Positions 1 through 9,094 are shown, counted from the first letter of the stretch. The stretch is DNA of 64,000 bases from Vibrio maritimus (GCA_000755425.1 BBMT01000001.1:620001-684000), one strand, 5' to 3'. Made by a program: numbers and translations. Notes: a model not told the origin generated them from the letters alone.

Positions 1-525
1 GACGTAGTTGGTTCATTTCGCCTTCGTTAATCGCGAAGGTGCGCTCGCCGTCATCGGTGATTAATGTGTAGCAACGACCAATAGGGCCGTCGACAGTTTG
101 CAAGTGGTTGAGGTTCATTCTTGAGGAGGTACGGCAAAGGTAACGGTAGCCGTAAGAACCCACTTGGATATTTTTGACATAACACCAAGCAGCACAGATT
201 TACTATCAGCAAGCACTGAATAATTGTGTAGTGTGTTGCCGATTGTGTCACCCGGGAATTGGTGAGTGATTAACTCTTTCTCGACAAGTTCGGCGTAGAG
301 AGCGTCCGCTTTGCTCTCTTCTAGTACTAGCGAGTGTCCCTTGCTCAGGTCGTATTTCGCTAAGAAGTCGTCATCAACACGCGCTTCAATATCAACGATG
401 GTTTGACCGACACCGACAATCGTTGGACGATACAGTTTTGGCGCTGACTGCGCCTGACTGATCGATAGGTCTTTCTTGCTGGTAGGGAAATAGTGTTTTG
501 ACTTACGTTGTCCAGGAAATTTCAT
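1..525 (-). CDS. gsk: Inosine/guanosine kinase Gsk, 3' end outside window, one frameshift
   Basis: This purine nucleoside kinase phosphorylates guanosine and inosine to GMP and IMP in the cytoplasmic salvage pathway. The N-terminus (MKFPGQRKSKHYFP) and the stretches THQFPGDTIGNTLHNYSV and VDGPIGRCYTLI closely match E. coli Gsk. The start at 525 gives the family N-terminus; an in-frame ATG at 558 adds 11 unrelated residues. About 175 residues are visible and the gene leaves the window at base 1. The frame breaks at the T-run 171-175 (five T; six would restore GSYGYRYLC and the rest). Left of that run the protein continues in another frame up to the window edge. The break is more likely a sequence error than a pseudogene, because both sides keep family-like sequence. 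Confidence 0.9.
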
Positions 526-733
526 AATAAAGGCTAGCGGCTCAAAATTTGGCGGCATGATATCACAAGAAGTTTATTTGTGTTTCATGAAATTGCATAG
601 ATTTTGTGAGTTGTTTCAGTTTTGGGGCATGGGCTATCTAGGTCATCGGTCACAAACTGAACCGATGACCGTACGGAAAATGCGTCAATATGCAATACTA
701 TTCATTGTTAGGGTAAGTTTGAGGACGCAGGTT

Positions 734-1681
734 ATGGACATGAAAAATCTGACTGTCGACGAAATTAGAGCGGTACTAAGTCGTTTAGATTGCTACTTTT
801 TTGTGAAAGACCAACATGCCCGCTACACCTACGTCAACGACGCGGTATCGCGTTTATTTGGTAAACCTGCCGAAGATATTGTTGGCGGTGATGACACCCA
901 ATTTTTTGATCTCGAACAGTGCCATGATCTTATCCAACACGACAGAAAAGTGCTCGAGGGACAATCGCTGTCACAAGTTGAAAAAAGTACGGATATTCAT
1001 GGTGCGACGCATCACTATCAAATCCTTAAAACACCGATTTATGACAACGAAGGCAATGTGGCAGGAATTTTCGGCTTGGCTATCGATATCTCAGAATCTA
1101 TCGCTAAGCGAGATGAATATGAATACTTAGCCATTCGAGATGTTTTGACTGGTGTTTACAACCGCCGTTATTTAGAGTTGCAATTAAAGCGAGAAATCGC
1201 CGCTCACGTTCGCCATAACAGGCCGCTCTCATACGTGATGCTGGATGTCGATAATTTTAAACATATCAATGACAGCTATGGTCACAGTATTGGTGACTAT
1301 GTTCTTAAAAACGTTGCCAAACTAATGGAGTCATCGATACGTGAAGAAGACTATTGTTTTCGTTTTGGCGGCGACGAGTTCGCTTTGTTGCTGCCTCTCA
1401 CAACGTTACTTTCTGCATATAGGGTGGCGGAGAGAATTCGTGCCAGCATTGCCGAACTTGAATTTGTTTCTTCAGAAGGACAAAAGTTCAAAATCAACAT
1501 TAGTCTTGGGGTTTCACAGCTTACTGATGGAAATACCGGGTTGCTTGTTGCGCAAGCTGATGGCGCATTGATGACGGTGAAGCGGGAAAGAGAAGGTAAG
1601 AATATGACGTTGGTCTATTGTGACAAACAAGGCCATATTACTCAGTGTGATAAATGTAAGATAAAGCGTACCTGCCAATAG
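734..1681 (+). CDS. PAS-GGDEF diguanylate cyclase
   Basis: This predicted diguanylate cyclase makes cyclic di-GMP from two GTP. It is 315 residues long if started at 734, which follows a GAGG sequence; an open frame continues upstream to 557 but looks non-coding. A PAS domain fills about residues 10-125 (FVKDQHARYTYVND at its start). A GGDEF domain follows, with the active-site GGDEF intact at residues 212-216. An RxxD inhibitory site (REED) sits five residues before it, so the enzyme should be active and product-inhibited. No membrane segment or signal peptide is visible, so it should be cytosolic. The last 20 residues contain three cysteines (TQCDKCKIKRTCQ), an unusual tail that might bind metal or sense redox state; that is inference. 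Confidence 0.9.
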   Translation: MDMKNLTVDEIRAVLSRLDCYFFVKDQHARYTYVNDAVSRLFGKPAEDIVGGDDTQFFDLEQCHDLIQHDRKVLEGQSLSQVEKSTDIHGATHHYQILKTPIYDNEGNVAGIFGLAIDISESIAKRDEYEYLAIRDVLTGVYNRRYLELQLKREIAAHVRHNRPLSYVMLDVDNFKHINDSYGHSIGDYVLKNVAKLMESSIREEDYCFRFGGDEFALLLPLTTLLSAYRVAERIRASIAELEFVSSEGQKFKINISLGVSQLTDGNTGLLVAQADGALMTVKREREGKNMTLVYCDKQGHITQCDKCKIKRTCQ

Positions 1682-1683
1682 AA

Positions 1684-1709
1684 GTCAGCTCTCGCTAAAA
1701 GAGCTGACG
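1684..1709. terminator. Hairpin between convergent genes
   Basis: A perfect 9-bp stem (GTCAGCTCT / AGAGCTGAC) with a CGCTAAA loop lies 3 bases after the cyclase stop and 13 bases before the end of the convergent creA. It has no strong T-run, so it is a likely bidirectional terminator but a weak one by sequence. Confidence 0.55.
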
Positions 1710-1721
1710 TTATTATGAAAG

Positions 1722-2198
1722 CTACTGTTCAACGACTACAGGAGATTCTATGTAGGCTTTGGTTCCCCATAGAGGTACAGTCGATAAACTATGTTTAAAA
1801 CTGCCCGATGTTTCTTTGGTTGAGTAAGATAGGTACATCAGCGTTTGGTTGTCCGCATCATAAATCCTACGTACCTTCATACTCTTGAAAAAGATACTTT
1901 TGGATTTCTTGAACACCACTTCACCGGATTTAGATTTGTCGATTTGAGCGATCATCTCAGGAGTGATTTCACCTGTTTGGCGGCATGAGATCGAACTGTC
2001 ACTTGGATCAGCTAGGCTCAAATCTGCCTCAATGCTGGCTACGTGGCACGTTACGCCAGTGACTATCGGGTCATCAAGAGTGTTGAGTTTAATATCTTTT
2101 AATGTGAACATACCGAGCGACACATCTCCCACCTCTTTGTCACCACAACCTGATAGGGCCAACGTGACAAGCGGGACCAGCAAAAGCTTTTTAAGCAT
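1722..2198 (-). CDS. creA: CreA family lipoprotein
   Basis: A 158-residue protein of the CreA family (DUF1850-independent, periplasmic, function unknown). The family core is recognisable: LDDPIVTGVTCHVAS, SISCRQTG and GEVVFKKSKSIFFKSMKVRRIYDA resemble E. coli CreA. Here the N-terminus is a lipoprotein signal with lipobox LSGC (Cys at residue 18), whereas E. coli CreA has an ordinary signal peptide. The start is preceded by AAAGGA. It converges with the diguanylate cyclase and diverges from the unknown gene at 2271. No operon partner is visible. Confidence 0.85.
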   Translation of the reverse strand: MLKKLLLVPLVTLALSGCGDKEVGDVSLGMFTLKDIKLNTLDDPIVTGVTCHVASIEADLSLADPSDSSISCRQTGEITPEMIAQIDKSKSGEVVFKKSKSIFFKSMKVRRIYDADNQTLMYLSYSTKETSGSFKHSLSTVPLWGTKAYIESPVVVEQ

Positions 2199-2270
2199 AA
2201 AGGATTCCTTTTTAAATTAGGCTTTTGTATACCATAACTAAGGTTACCCGAAAAATCGAATAGGATTAAT

Positions 2271-2771
2271 ATGAAAGACATAGCCACACGCCTCCACAAC
2301 GAAAAGAATCAATGGCTGGCTAGCCAAGTAGAAGGCGGGTATCCAACCAAAGAGAGCCTCAAGGGTCGCGATCTTTACCTTGGTGCTATCACTAGTTGTT
2401 ACTTGGAACCATTTGAAGCTCCCAGTGGCTCCGCAACTCACATTGAATGGCATTTGGTCGATTTCCATCGGCTAACCATAATGTTCTCACTGTTGCATTC
2501 CAAACGTTGGGCAAATGATGAGCACCAGCAACTCATAGTAGAGTTTCTTACGCAGATTATCGTTGAGCCTAGTCACGCGCTGTACGTTGGTTTTGAGCAG
2601 GGAGAAGCCACTGCGGCAGCCATGGTCTCGACAGAAGGGGAGACGGTGTTGATTTCGGATATCGCACTTTCCGGTGATTGGAATGAGGTAAATGTTTTGA
2701 CTACCATCGCATCTCTAATACAAAGTGCCCAGATTGCAACTAATTCACAGGTTTGGTTAGAAAAACGGTGA
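2271..2771 (+). CDS. Conserved hypothetical protein, possibly GNAT-like
   Basis: A 166-residue cytosolic protein that I do not recognise. There is no signal peptide or membrane segment. The ATG follows TAGGATTAAT, a usable ribosome binding site. The C-terminal half (YVGFEQGEATAAAMVSTEG, then ISDIAL) has the shape of the central strands of a GNAT acetyltransferase, with a hydrophobic sheet and a short gap, but the acetyl-CoA loop (Q/RxxGxG/A) is not seen, so this is only a hint. The gene lies 125 bases upstream of the YieH-like phosphatase in the same direction and may be co-transcribed with it. Confidence 0.6.
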   Translation: MKDIATRLHNEKNQWLASQVEGGYPTKESLKGRDLYLGAITSCYLEPFEAPSGSATHIEWHLVDFHRLTIMFSLLHSKRWANDEHQQLIVEFLTQIIVEPSHALYVGFEQGEATAAAMVSTEGETVLISDIALSGDWNEVNVLTTIASLIQSAQIATNSQVWLEKR

Positions 2772-2896
2772 TCAATCACTGAGTTTCGAATTTTGCTCCC
2801 TTCAAATATCTAAACTTTCGATTTCATCGCCTTCTGAGTCGCTGAAGTGTATTAATATTCAACGAGAATTAAGTGTAAAAGGTCGTTGAATACATA

Positions 2897-3544
2897 ATGG
2901 CGAGTATTAAATGTGTATTGTTTGATTGTGATGGAACCTTGGTTGATAGCGAGCGTTTGTGCTGTGTTGCGATAGTAGAAACGTTCGCGCAAGTTGGAGT
3001 GACACTCAGGTTAGACGCCGTCATGGATAACTTTGTTGGCGGAAAGATAGCAGACGTATTGACGTCTGCTCAAGAGCTGGCGGGGAGCCACGTATCACTT
3101 GATTTGTTAGAGCCTATTTATCGCGAACAAACCCAACGTCTGTTTGAAGAGCAGCTAAGACCGATGGACGGAGCCGTTGAGCTACTCGATTTCTTAGATC
3201 AATCCAGTATTGAATATTGTGTGGTGACAAACAGTCCTACTCACAAAGCGAAAAAGATGTTGGCGACAGTGGGACTGGAGCAGCGCTTTAACAATCGTGT
3301 GATTTCGGCGTTTGATGCGAACAGTTGGAAGCCAGAACCAGACTTGCTTCAATATGCAGTGACTATGATGGGCTTTTTGCCTGACGAATGCTTGTACATA
3401 GATGACACGGCTAAAGGGGTGAATATGGGCGTTGCTGCAGGGATTCAAACCATCCATTTCGCATTGTCCTGTGATTACCAACAAAATTCCAGCACTTGCC
3501 TAACCTCGATGAGTGAAGTAATCAAACACATCGAGAAGGCATAG
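2897..3544 (+). CDS. HAD phosphatase, YieH-like
   Basis: A 215-residue haloacid dehalogenase-type phosphatase. All four HAD motifs are visible: DCDGTLVDS near residue 9 (nucleophile Asp), VVTNSP near residue 110, the lysine in SWKPEP, and CLYIDDTAKG with the paired acidic residues. The insert position and overall sequence resemble E. coli YieH, a 6-phosphogluconate phosphatase of subfamily IA. The substrate in this organism is inferred from that similarity. It should be cytosolic. An upstream A-rich stretch (AAAAGG) is 15-20 bases from the ATG, so the ribosome binding site is not ideal. Confidence 0.85.
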   Translation: MASIKCVLFDCDGTLVDSERLCCVAIVETFAQVGVTLRLDAVMDNFVGGKIADVLTSAQELAGSHVSLDLLEPIYREQTQRLFEEQLRPMDGAVELLDFLDQSSIEYCVVTNSPTHKAKKMLATVGLEQRFNNRVISAFDANSWKPEPDLLQYAVTMMGFLPDECLYIDDTAKGVNMGVAAGIQTIHFALSCDYQQNSSTCLTSMSEVIKHIEKA

Positions 3545-3563
3545 CAGTAGCAACAGCGAAACG

Positions 3564-3776
3564 TTAGTGCATCAGGTGGATATGTTTGATGCGTGGAACA
3601 TGATTTTGAAAATGCGTGCTCTGGTAAACCACGAGACTATGATGAGAAAACTGGCGGGTGAAGTAGCCACAATCTGCGCATATAAATGTCTCTGCATCTT
3701 CAGATAATAGTCCTTCATCAGATCCACACACTGGGCATAGACCCAGAGGTTGATGCGAAGGTTTGGTTTTATTCAT
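3564..3776 (-). CDS. Small zinc-ribbon protein
   Basis: A 70-residue protein with two CxxC knuckles (CPVCGS at about residue 14 and CADCGYF at about residue 33), the arrangement of a zinc ribbon. I chose the start at 3776 because it follows AAGAGGGG; an ATG at 3842 is also in frame but has no such site. The histidine-rich C-terminus (HFQNHVPRIKHIHLMH) is notable. The function is unknown; a nucleic-acid- or protein-binding role is a guess. It converges with the phosphatase gene. Confidence 0.65.
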   Translation of the reverse strand: MNKTKPSHQPLGLCPVCGSDEGLLSEDAETFICADCGYFTRQFSHHSLVVYQSTHFQNHVPRIKHIHLMH

Positions 3777-3935
3777 AAAACCCCTCTTGTTGTGGAGGAT
3801 GGGCTTGTTTTTATGATTGTAATACTCTTCAGTGGAACGCACTTACATTACCCGTGAATTGAACCAGGTAATGCGACTTATATCACTAATATTAGTGAAT
3901 GAGTCGAAATCATTAGTTATATCAATGTGTGAGCA

Positions 3936-3968
3936 TAAAAAATAGACCAGGTGAACTGGTCTATTTTG
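3936..3968 (-). terminator. Terminator of the chemoreceptor gene
   Basis: The stem AATAGACCAG / CTGGTCTATT with a GTGAA loop is flanked by A-rich and T-rich runs. It lies 60 bases after the end of the minus-strand chemoreceptor gene and looks usable in both directions. Confidence 0.8.
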
Positions 3969-4027
3969 CATTATGGCTAAACATTCTTTTGATTTGTGCA
4001 CTCTGTTAAAAGCGAGCGTTTTATTGC

Positions 4028-5464
4028 TTAAGTACGATAGCGGGTTAGTACTTCACTTAATACTTTCGTGGCTTTCGAGAGGTTCGCTACGCCAATTTCA
4101 CTGTTTTCAGCGACTTCACGAATGGTTGCTGATTGGGTACGAATATCGCTAAGCTCTGTAGCAATTTCTGATGCCACACTGCTTTGCTCTGCAGCTGACG
4201 TCGAGATTTGTGTGCTCATGTCCATGACAGCACGTGAAGAGTCAGCAATTGAGTTTACGTCGCCGCCAATTTCACCAATGAGACTGCTACTAGACTGAGC
4301 TTGCTCAACAGTTTGTTGGGTGATTTCGGCAATGTTTTGACTTTCAGACTGCAGCTTTTCAATCATAGCTTGAATCTCTACCGTAGCAGCCTGAGTGCGG
4401 CTGGCCAAGGTACGAACTTCATCTGCTACCACGGCAAACCCGCGGCCTTGTTCACCAGCACGTGCAGCTTCGATTGCGGCATTGAGTGCGAGTAGATTAG
4501 TTTGCTCTGAAATCGCATTAATAGTGGTGATCACTTCATTGATTTGCGTCGTGTTGTCAGTTAACGCAGCAACAGAGTGCGAAGCTTCTTCGATGTAGGC
4601 AGACAGTTGGTTGATGTCCGCAATAGCTTGTTGCACACGTTGGTAGCTCTGCTCAACTTGTTTGCTATCTTCTTCTGCTTGTTGGTTTGATTGCAAAGAG
4701 ATATTAGACACTTCTTGTGCAGAAGCCGTCATCTGTTCCATTGCCGTCGCTACAGAATCCAACGAAGCATATTGATTGTTGATTTGGCTGTTACTGCGCG
4801 CCATTTCTTCATGAAAAGAAGAGGCTGTTTCTTCTAGGCTAGTCGCGGAGTTTTTAACTGTGGTAACAAGCTCAGTCAATGTGTCCATTGCTTGGTCTAG
4901 GGCAACTCCGATAGTACCAAACTCGTCGCGTCCAGCGACAAAGTTAAGACGCGAAGTTAGGTCTCCATCTGCGATCTTGTTTACCGTTGTATATAGTGTG
5001 TAAAGTGCACCGCCGAGGAATGTCGCAAGCCAGTAGCTGAAAATACCAAATGGAATCACCCATAGGTAGGTAACTGCCAAGCTAGTTAGTGCGTCTGATT
5101 TCGCTTGCTCAAGTTGATTGTTCATCGAAACGCTAAGCGAGTAGTTCTTGCCGTCGCTGCCTTTGGCGCTAGCAGAAACGGTACCATTGCTGATGCCTGA
5201 GGACTGAGAGTATCCCTCTGTCACGCCCATCTTGTTAAGTAAAGTCATATCGCCCGCAGCATGTGCTGTGTCGAGATAAGCGCTCAGGCTTGCTTCTACC
5301 TTACTGATAGCCAGGGATTCAGAACTGGTTACGGCGTCTTGATAGCGGGCGACGGACGAGTAGGTGAGTGCGGCAAAAAACAGTGCAAACACTATCCATA
5401 CTTTGTCATTTATCGACAGCTTAATAAAAAACGCATCGATTTTTCTAAATTGTACTTCTCTCAT
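4028..5464 (-). CDS. Methyl-accepting chemotaxis protein
   Basis: A 478-residue inner-membrane chemoreceptor. One membrane segment lies at about residues 22-40, followed by a short periplasmic sensing region of about 90 residues, a second membrane segment near residues 130-155, a HAMP linker, and the coiled-coil signalling domain. The conserved hairpin tip ([19 protein letters not shown]) is near residue 320, so it should couple to CheA/CheW. The ligand is unknown; the small sensor is rich in Ser, Ala and Gly and matches no Cache or TarH domain that I can recognise. The start follows GGAGCCGCCC. It is monocistronic, between two terminators. Confidence 0.92.
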   Translation of the reverse strand: MREVQFRKIDAFFIKLSINDKVWIVFALFFAALTYSSVARYQDAVTSSESLAISKVEASLSAYLDTAHAAGDMTLLNKMGVTEGYSQSSGISNGTVSASAKGSDGKNYSLSVSMNNQLEQAKSDALTSLAVTYLWVIPFGIFSYWLATFLGGALYTLYTTVNKIADGDLTSRLNFVAGRDEFGTIGVALDQAMDTLTELVTTVKNSATSLEETASSFHEEMARSNSQINNQYASLDSVATAMEQMTASAQEVSNISLQSNQQAEEDSKQVEQSYQRVQQAIADINQLSAYIEEASHSVAALTDNTTQINEVITTINAISEQTNLLALNAAIEAARAGEQGRGFAVVADEVRTLASRTQAATVEIQAMIEKLQSESQNIAEITQQTVEQAQSSSSLIGEIGGDVNSIADSSRAVMDMSTQISTSAAEQSSVASEIATELSDIRTQSATIREVAENSEIGVANLSKATKVLSEVLTRYRT

Positions 5465-5511
5465 GGGCGGCTCCGTGAGTGATATTGTTATTATTGAATT
5501 GAATAGACATG

Positions 5512-5532
5512 AAAAAGCCCAGAGGGCTTAAT
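5512..5532 (-). terminator. Terminator of tyrP
   Basis: Read on the minus strand, AAGCCC-TCT-GGGCTT is followed by a T-run. It is placed about 75 bases after the tyrP stop and before the chemoreceptor start. Confidence 0.7.
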
Positions 5533-5607
5533 TAATGGATATGATATCGACTTTTTATGAAATATCTTTAGGGGTATACATCATTGGTGTGATGGTGATC
5601 ACTAAAA

Positions 5608-6843
5608 CTAGCCAAGACTTGGAAGTACATGAAAGCTTACAAGTAATTGAGCTATAACGATAACTAGGCCTACACTCATAGCAGCGTAAAGCGCAATTTG
5701 CCCACCACCCGTTTGATAGTGCGTTGAAGATTGAGCCTGCTCTAACTTAGCCTTACGAGTTTTCGCCACCATGACAGTGGGTAGAAATATCGCCAGTATA
5801 GCTAGAGCGATTGCCGCATATCCCAACGCCATAATAAAGCCTTGTGGGTAGAAAAGGGCAAAACATAAAGGTGGTAAAAACGTAATGAGCGCCGCTAAAG
5901 CACGATGAGCGAATGCGCTGTCAGTTGACGTATCTGCTGATGCTTTACGACCCAAATCTCGCAAGTATTCAAACAAACCTAAACTCACACCCAAAAACGA
6001 AGTCACCAAGGCTAAGTCTGCAAACACTCCAATAATCGTCGCTAATCGTTCGACATGAACGGTGCTTGAAAGTAGCGAAATCAAGTTAGACAAGCCGCTA
6101 TTTTCAACCAAGGTTTGTTGCTGTACAACGCCTAGCGTTACGAGTTGCCAAAATACGTAAATGACCAACGGTAGGCTTGAACCGATGATAATGGCTTTAC
6201 GGAGCGACGCTGTATCTCCTTTAAGGTAGTTAACAATCGCCGGGATACTTCCGTGAAATCCAAATGAAGTAAAGACCACTGGGATAGCCGCAACAATCAA
6301 TCCTTGTTGGAGAGGAAGGCTGGTTAAGTAACCTTGTGTCACATTCGGTGCTAGCAAGAAAAGCACACTGCCCATGGCAATCAGTTTGATGGTAAATAAC
6401 ACTCGATTTAGTTTGTCCACTGCATGCGTGCCAACGGTGACGGTCAATGCAACGATCAACGTAAAGACAACGGTTGCTGTGGTTGATGATAGAGAAAGAC
6501 CAAATACCATCTCTAAGCGCTCAGCAAATTGACCGCCTCCTCCTGCGATATATGCCGCACACAAGGCATAGAACAAAAACAGCATAGCGAAGCTGGCGAT
6601 GTACTTACCTTTCTTGCCAAGGATCTGCTTTGCAAGCGTATGCAGAGTCGCCGAATGGTCGGCATATTGGTGTAACTCGACCATTAGTAGTGCGGTGTAG
6701 GCCATGAGTGCCCACAAACCAACCATTAATAGTAGTGAGGTACCAAAACCGATGCCGGCAGAGGCGATGGGAAGGGCAAGCATACCTGCACCTATCGTGG
6801 TGCCGGCGATGATGAGAGTGCTACCGAGAACTTTTGATTGCAT
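5608..6843 (-). CDS. tyrP: Tyrosine/aromatic amino acid permease TyrP
   Basis: An eleven-helix inner-membrane transporter of the HAAAP family that takes up tyrosine by proton symport. The start of helix 1 (TTIGAGMLALPI) and the segments LPLQQGL and IPVVFTSFGFHGSIPAIVNYLKG match E. coli TyrP along the whole length. I used the ATG at 6843, which gives the family N-terminus (MQSKVLGS); the ATG at 6864 adds seven residues. Neither has a strong ribosome binding site. A TyrR-box palindrome about 150 bases upstream supports the substrate assignment and predicts regulation by aromatic amino acids. Confidence 0.9.
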   Translation of the reverse strand: MQSKVLGSTLIIAGTTIGAGMLALPIASAGIGFGTSLLLMVGLWALMAYTALLMVELHQYADHSATLHTLAKQILGKKGKYIASFAMLFLFYALCAAYIAGGGGQFAERLEMVFGLSLSSTTATVVFTLIVALTVTVGTHAVDKLNRVLFTIKLIAMGSVLFLLAPNVTQGYLTSLPLQQGLIVAAIPVVFTSFGFHGSIPAIVNYLKGDTASLRKAIIIGSSLPLVIYVFWQLVTLGVVQQQTLVENSGLSNLISLLSSTVHVERLATIIGVFADLALVTSFLGVSLGLFEYLRDLGRKASADTSTDSAFAHRALAALITFLPPLCFALFYPQGFIMALGYAAIALAILAIFLPTVMVAKTRKAKLEQAQSSTHYQTGGGQIALYAAMSVGLVIVIAQLLVSFHVLPSLG

Positions 6844-6989
6844 TGTATATAATTCTTTACGCATTGGTGGAAATTAGCGATATGTAAACTAATTTGGCTG
6901 TTGTGTTAGACGCTAATTCTAATATTTCTGGGATTATGCAGTGCTAAAAGCTATCGATCAAGCACTTTGTACGATAATGTTTATATCTA

Positions 6990-7007
6990 TGTAAACCCAA
7001 GTTTACG
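6990..7007 (-). promoter_or_regulatory. TyrR box upstream of tyrP
   Basis: The sequence TGTAAACCCAAGTTTACG matches the TyrR operator consensus TGTAAA-N6-TTTACA at 11 of 12 defined positions. A single extra half-site (TGTAAA) lies at 6883-6888, closer to the gene. E. coli tyrP has a strong and a weak TyrR box in tandem, so this arrangement fits. Confidence 0.7.
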
Positions 7008-7141
7008 GATGGATGTTAGAGCACGAAGCAATCGTTTAACGATGACTTTGCTCAAGAAAATGGTATGAGTGAGTTGGGTTTCTTATTAATGTCATATAGC
7101 GTTACTACATTGTCGTTTGGACATGATGAAGGAATATGAGC

Positions 7142-7246
7142 ATGGAAAAAGACATCAATGAACACGAGCTAGAGTGGCTAGATGCGATTGAAATTGGTCT
7201 GCTGCTGTCTGAGTTTGACGTGAACGAGCAAAGCGAAGAGCAATAG
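7142..7246 (+). CDS. Candidate 34-residue acidic protein
   Basis: A short ORF starting MEKDINEHELEWLDA and ending in EEQ. It is strongly acidic: I count 13 Asp or Glu and a single Lys. The middle reads as an amphipathic helix (EWLDAIEIGLLLSEF). AAGGA lies eight bases before the ATG, an ideal distance; a second ATG at 7136 is in frame but too close to that site. It stands alone in the gap between tyrP and the EEP gene, 97 bases before the latter. No family is recognised. Composition and ribosome binding site are the only support. Confidence 0.5.
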   Translation: MEKDINEHELEWLDAIEIGLLLSEFDVNEQSEEQ

Positions 7247-7343
7247 TCCTGTTACAAAGAGTGGTAAGAAAAAGCGGCGAATAAACTCACCAGAGACTAT
7301 CCTAATGAAATGGAAGGAATTATCAGGGTAGTAAGGAATGCGT

Positions 7344-8282
7344 ATGGTACGAGTGTTTGCACTGTTGGCCATTCTTTTACCGTTATTTCTTGCCGTTTAC
7401 CTTAGATTTTTTGAACCTTTCTGGCAGCTTGAAAATCTTGCTGCTTTTTTATCTTTATTACCCATCTATTTTGGTTTGTTGGCGCTGATATTTCTAATGA
7501 TGCGCCACTGGCTTGTGTCTGCAGGGCTCTTACTTACGGTATTACTCTCTACGCTCGGAATGAGCAGCATATTCGTTAACCAGAGCGCTTGTGGCACCAA
7601 TCGATTATCAGTTCTGCAATACAATGTGTATTTTGACAACCCATCGATTTCCTCGTTGATTGATTATGTGAACCAGGCTCAGCCAGATTTGGTTGTGCTT
7701 CAAGAAGTCTCACCAAGACATGGGAAGGCGTTAGAATCGTTGTTTCGTGGCTATCCCTATTATTACGGTGGTCAGATTAGAGTTGGTTATCCTAGTGGCC
7801 AAATGGTATTAAGTAAGACACCACTTTATGGCATGACAACGCACCGTACTGCCGCTGGTCATGCTTTCATTAGTCTTGTTTGGCAAACTCGATTTGAGCA
7901 AGATGTTATGGTGATAGCGGCACACCCGCCGTCTCCAAGAAACCAGCAATACTGGAATGAGAGAAACGACTTGCTGGCAGAAATAGAAACGTTAGCCCTT
8001 CGTTCCCCGTTAACATTCAATCTAGTAGTAGGGGATTTTAACCTCGCGAGTACTACTCAGCGTTTCGACAAATTTCTTCCTATGTTTCACACTACGCCCA
8101 TTCACAGCTGGCCAGTGTTTCTCAAGCGCTGGCATCTACAAAGCTATCCGATAGTAGCGATAGACCACTTATGGGTAAGCAATGAGAATAGTGATAGCTC
8201 ACCAATATGCCAAAGAGAGCGAGTCGTGGAAATTACGGGGTCGGATCATACGGCGGTAATGACTGTTTTGAATGTCAATTAG
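7344..8282 (+). CDS. Membrane-anchored endonuclease/exonuclease/phosphatase family protein
   Basis: This protein of about 312 residues has two or three hydrophobic N-terminal helices (residues 1-80) followed by an EEP catalytic domain. The core motifs are visible: LQYNVYFDN, VVLQEVSP with the metal-binding Glu, the VVGDFNLASTT motif, and a terminal GSDHTAVM with the catalytic His. The domain probably faces the periplasm, cleaving a phosphodiester or phosphomonoester; the substrate is unknown. Start choice: AGGA sits six bases before the ATG at 7344, while the ATG at 7338 directly abuts it. Confidence 0.85.
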   Translation: MVRVFALLAILLPLFLAVYLRFFEPFWQLENLAAFLSLLPIYFGLLALIFLMMRHWLVSAGLLLTVLLSTLGMSSIFVNQSACGTNRLSVLQYNVYFDNPSISSLIDYVNQAQPDLVVLQEVSPRHGKALESLFRGYPYYYGGQIRVGYPSGQMVLSKTPLYGMTTHRTAAGHAFISLVWQTRFEQDVMVIAAHPPSPRNQQYWNERNDLLAEIETLALRSPLTFNLVVGDFNLASTTQRFDKFLPMFHTTPIHSWPVFLKRWHLQSYPIVAIDHLWVSNENSDSSPICQRERVVEITGSDHTAVMTVLNVN

Positions 8283-8301
8283 AGCGTGAATTGAAGTGAA
8301 T

Positions 8302-8329
8302 AAAAAAGCGACCTTGAACGTCGCTTTTC
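8302..8329 (+). terminator. Terminator between convergent genes
   Basis: AAAAAAGCGAC / GTCGCTTTT stem with a CTTGAAC loop, located 20 bases after the EEP stop and 35 bases before the convergent phnA-type gene end. It has A and T runs on the two sides and so can serve both. Confidence 0.85.
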
Positions 8330-8363
8330 TGAACGAGGGGTGAGTTAACCCCCAGGGGATAGA

Positions 8364-8930
8364 TTACTTCTTGCGGCAGTACTCTGCGATGACATACATC
8401 GCTTGACCGTTCGCTTTACCTTGAACGTGCTTTGGATCGTCAGGATTAACACTGATACCACGAATTACAGTACCTTGTTTAATGACTTGAGAAGAACCTT
8501 TGATTGGTAGATCTTTGATTACCGTTACGTCGTCACCTTTCTTAAGTTCAACGCCGTTCACGTCACGTGGCTTCTCTTGATTCTCATCAAGACCAAGCTC
8601 AGCCCATTTTGCTACTTCTTCGTCCATGTACATCATGTCAACAAGATCCTGAGCCCAGCCTTCAGCTGAAAGACGCTTAAGTTGGCGCCATGCCATAACT
8701 TGGACTGGCGCAACTTGGCTCCACATACTGTCGTTTAGGCAACGCCAGTGGTTCACGTCCATAGTCTCTGGGTTTTCAATCTGGCTCTTACATGTATCGC
8801 AAAGCATAATCGCGTGATCAACCGTGATTTGTGTATGAGGGGCAACGGCGAATGGCGTGAGAGCCGTTTCGGCAGCACAAAGTTCACATTTGTTTTCGCA
8901 GCGTTCAAGCATGGTTGCTTCAGTAGACAT
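8364..8930 (-). CDS. PhnA-type zinc-ribbon protein
   Basis: A 188-residue cytosolic protein of the long PhnA/YjdM type. The N-terminal half carries cysteine pairs (CENKCELC and CDTC) of a zinc ribbon. The C-terminal 70 residues are the PhnA domain (DVNGVELKKGDDVTVIKDLPIKGS, an SH3-like fold). The family was named after the phosphonate operon, but no C-P bond chemistry is proven for it and no phosphonate genes lie nearby, so the role is unknown. The start is preceded by AAGGTATAT. It is monocistronic. Confidence 0.88.
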   Translation of the reverse strand: MSTEATMLERCENKCELCAAETALTPFAVAPHTQITVDHAIMLCDTCKSQIENPETMDVNHWRCLNDSMWSQVAPVQVMAWRQLKRLSAEGWAQDLVDMMYMDEEVAKWAELGLDENQEKPRDVNGVELKKGDDVTVIKDLPIKGSSQVIKQGTVIRGISVNPDDPKHVQGKANGQAMYVIAEYCRKK

Positions 8931-9064
8931 ACATATACCTTATTTTGATATGACCAGCAGCCGATAAGCTGATGGTTAAGATGATGTGGTACTTAATTTT
9001 AGTATCACTGGATTGATAGCCGCGCATTATACATGGTTTTACGAAAAAGTGTGATCTTGGACAT

Positions 9065-9094
9065 AAAAAAGCACGGTCGAGACCGCGCTTTTTA
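9065..9094 (-). terminator. Terminator after volA
   Basis: AAAAAGCNCGGTC / GACCGNGCTTTTT inverted repeat (one mismatch pair) with a two-base centre, 25 bases downstream of the volA stop. Confidence 0.8.
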
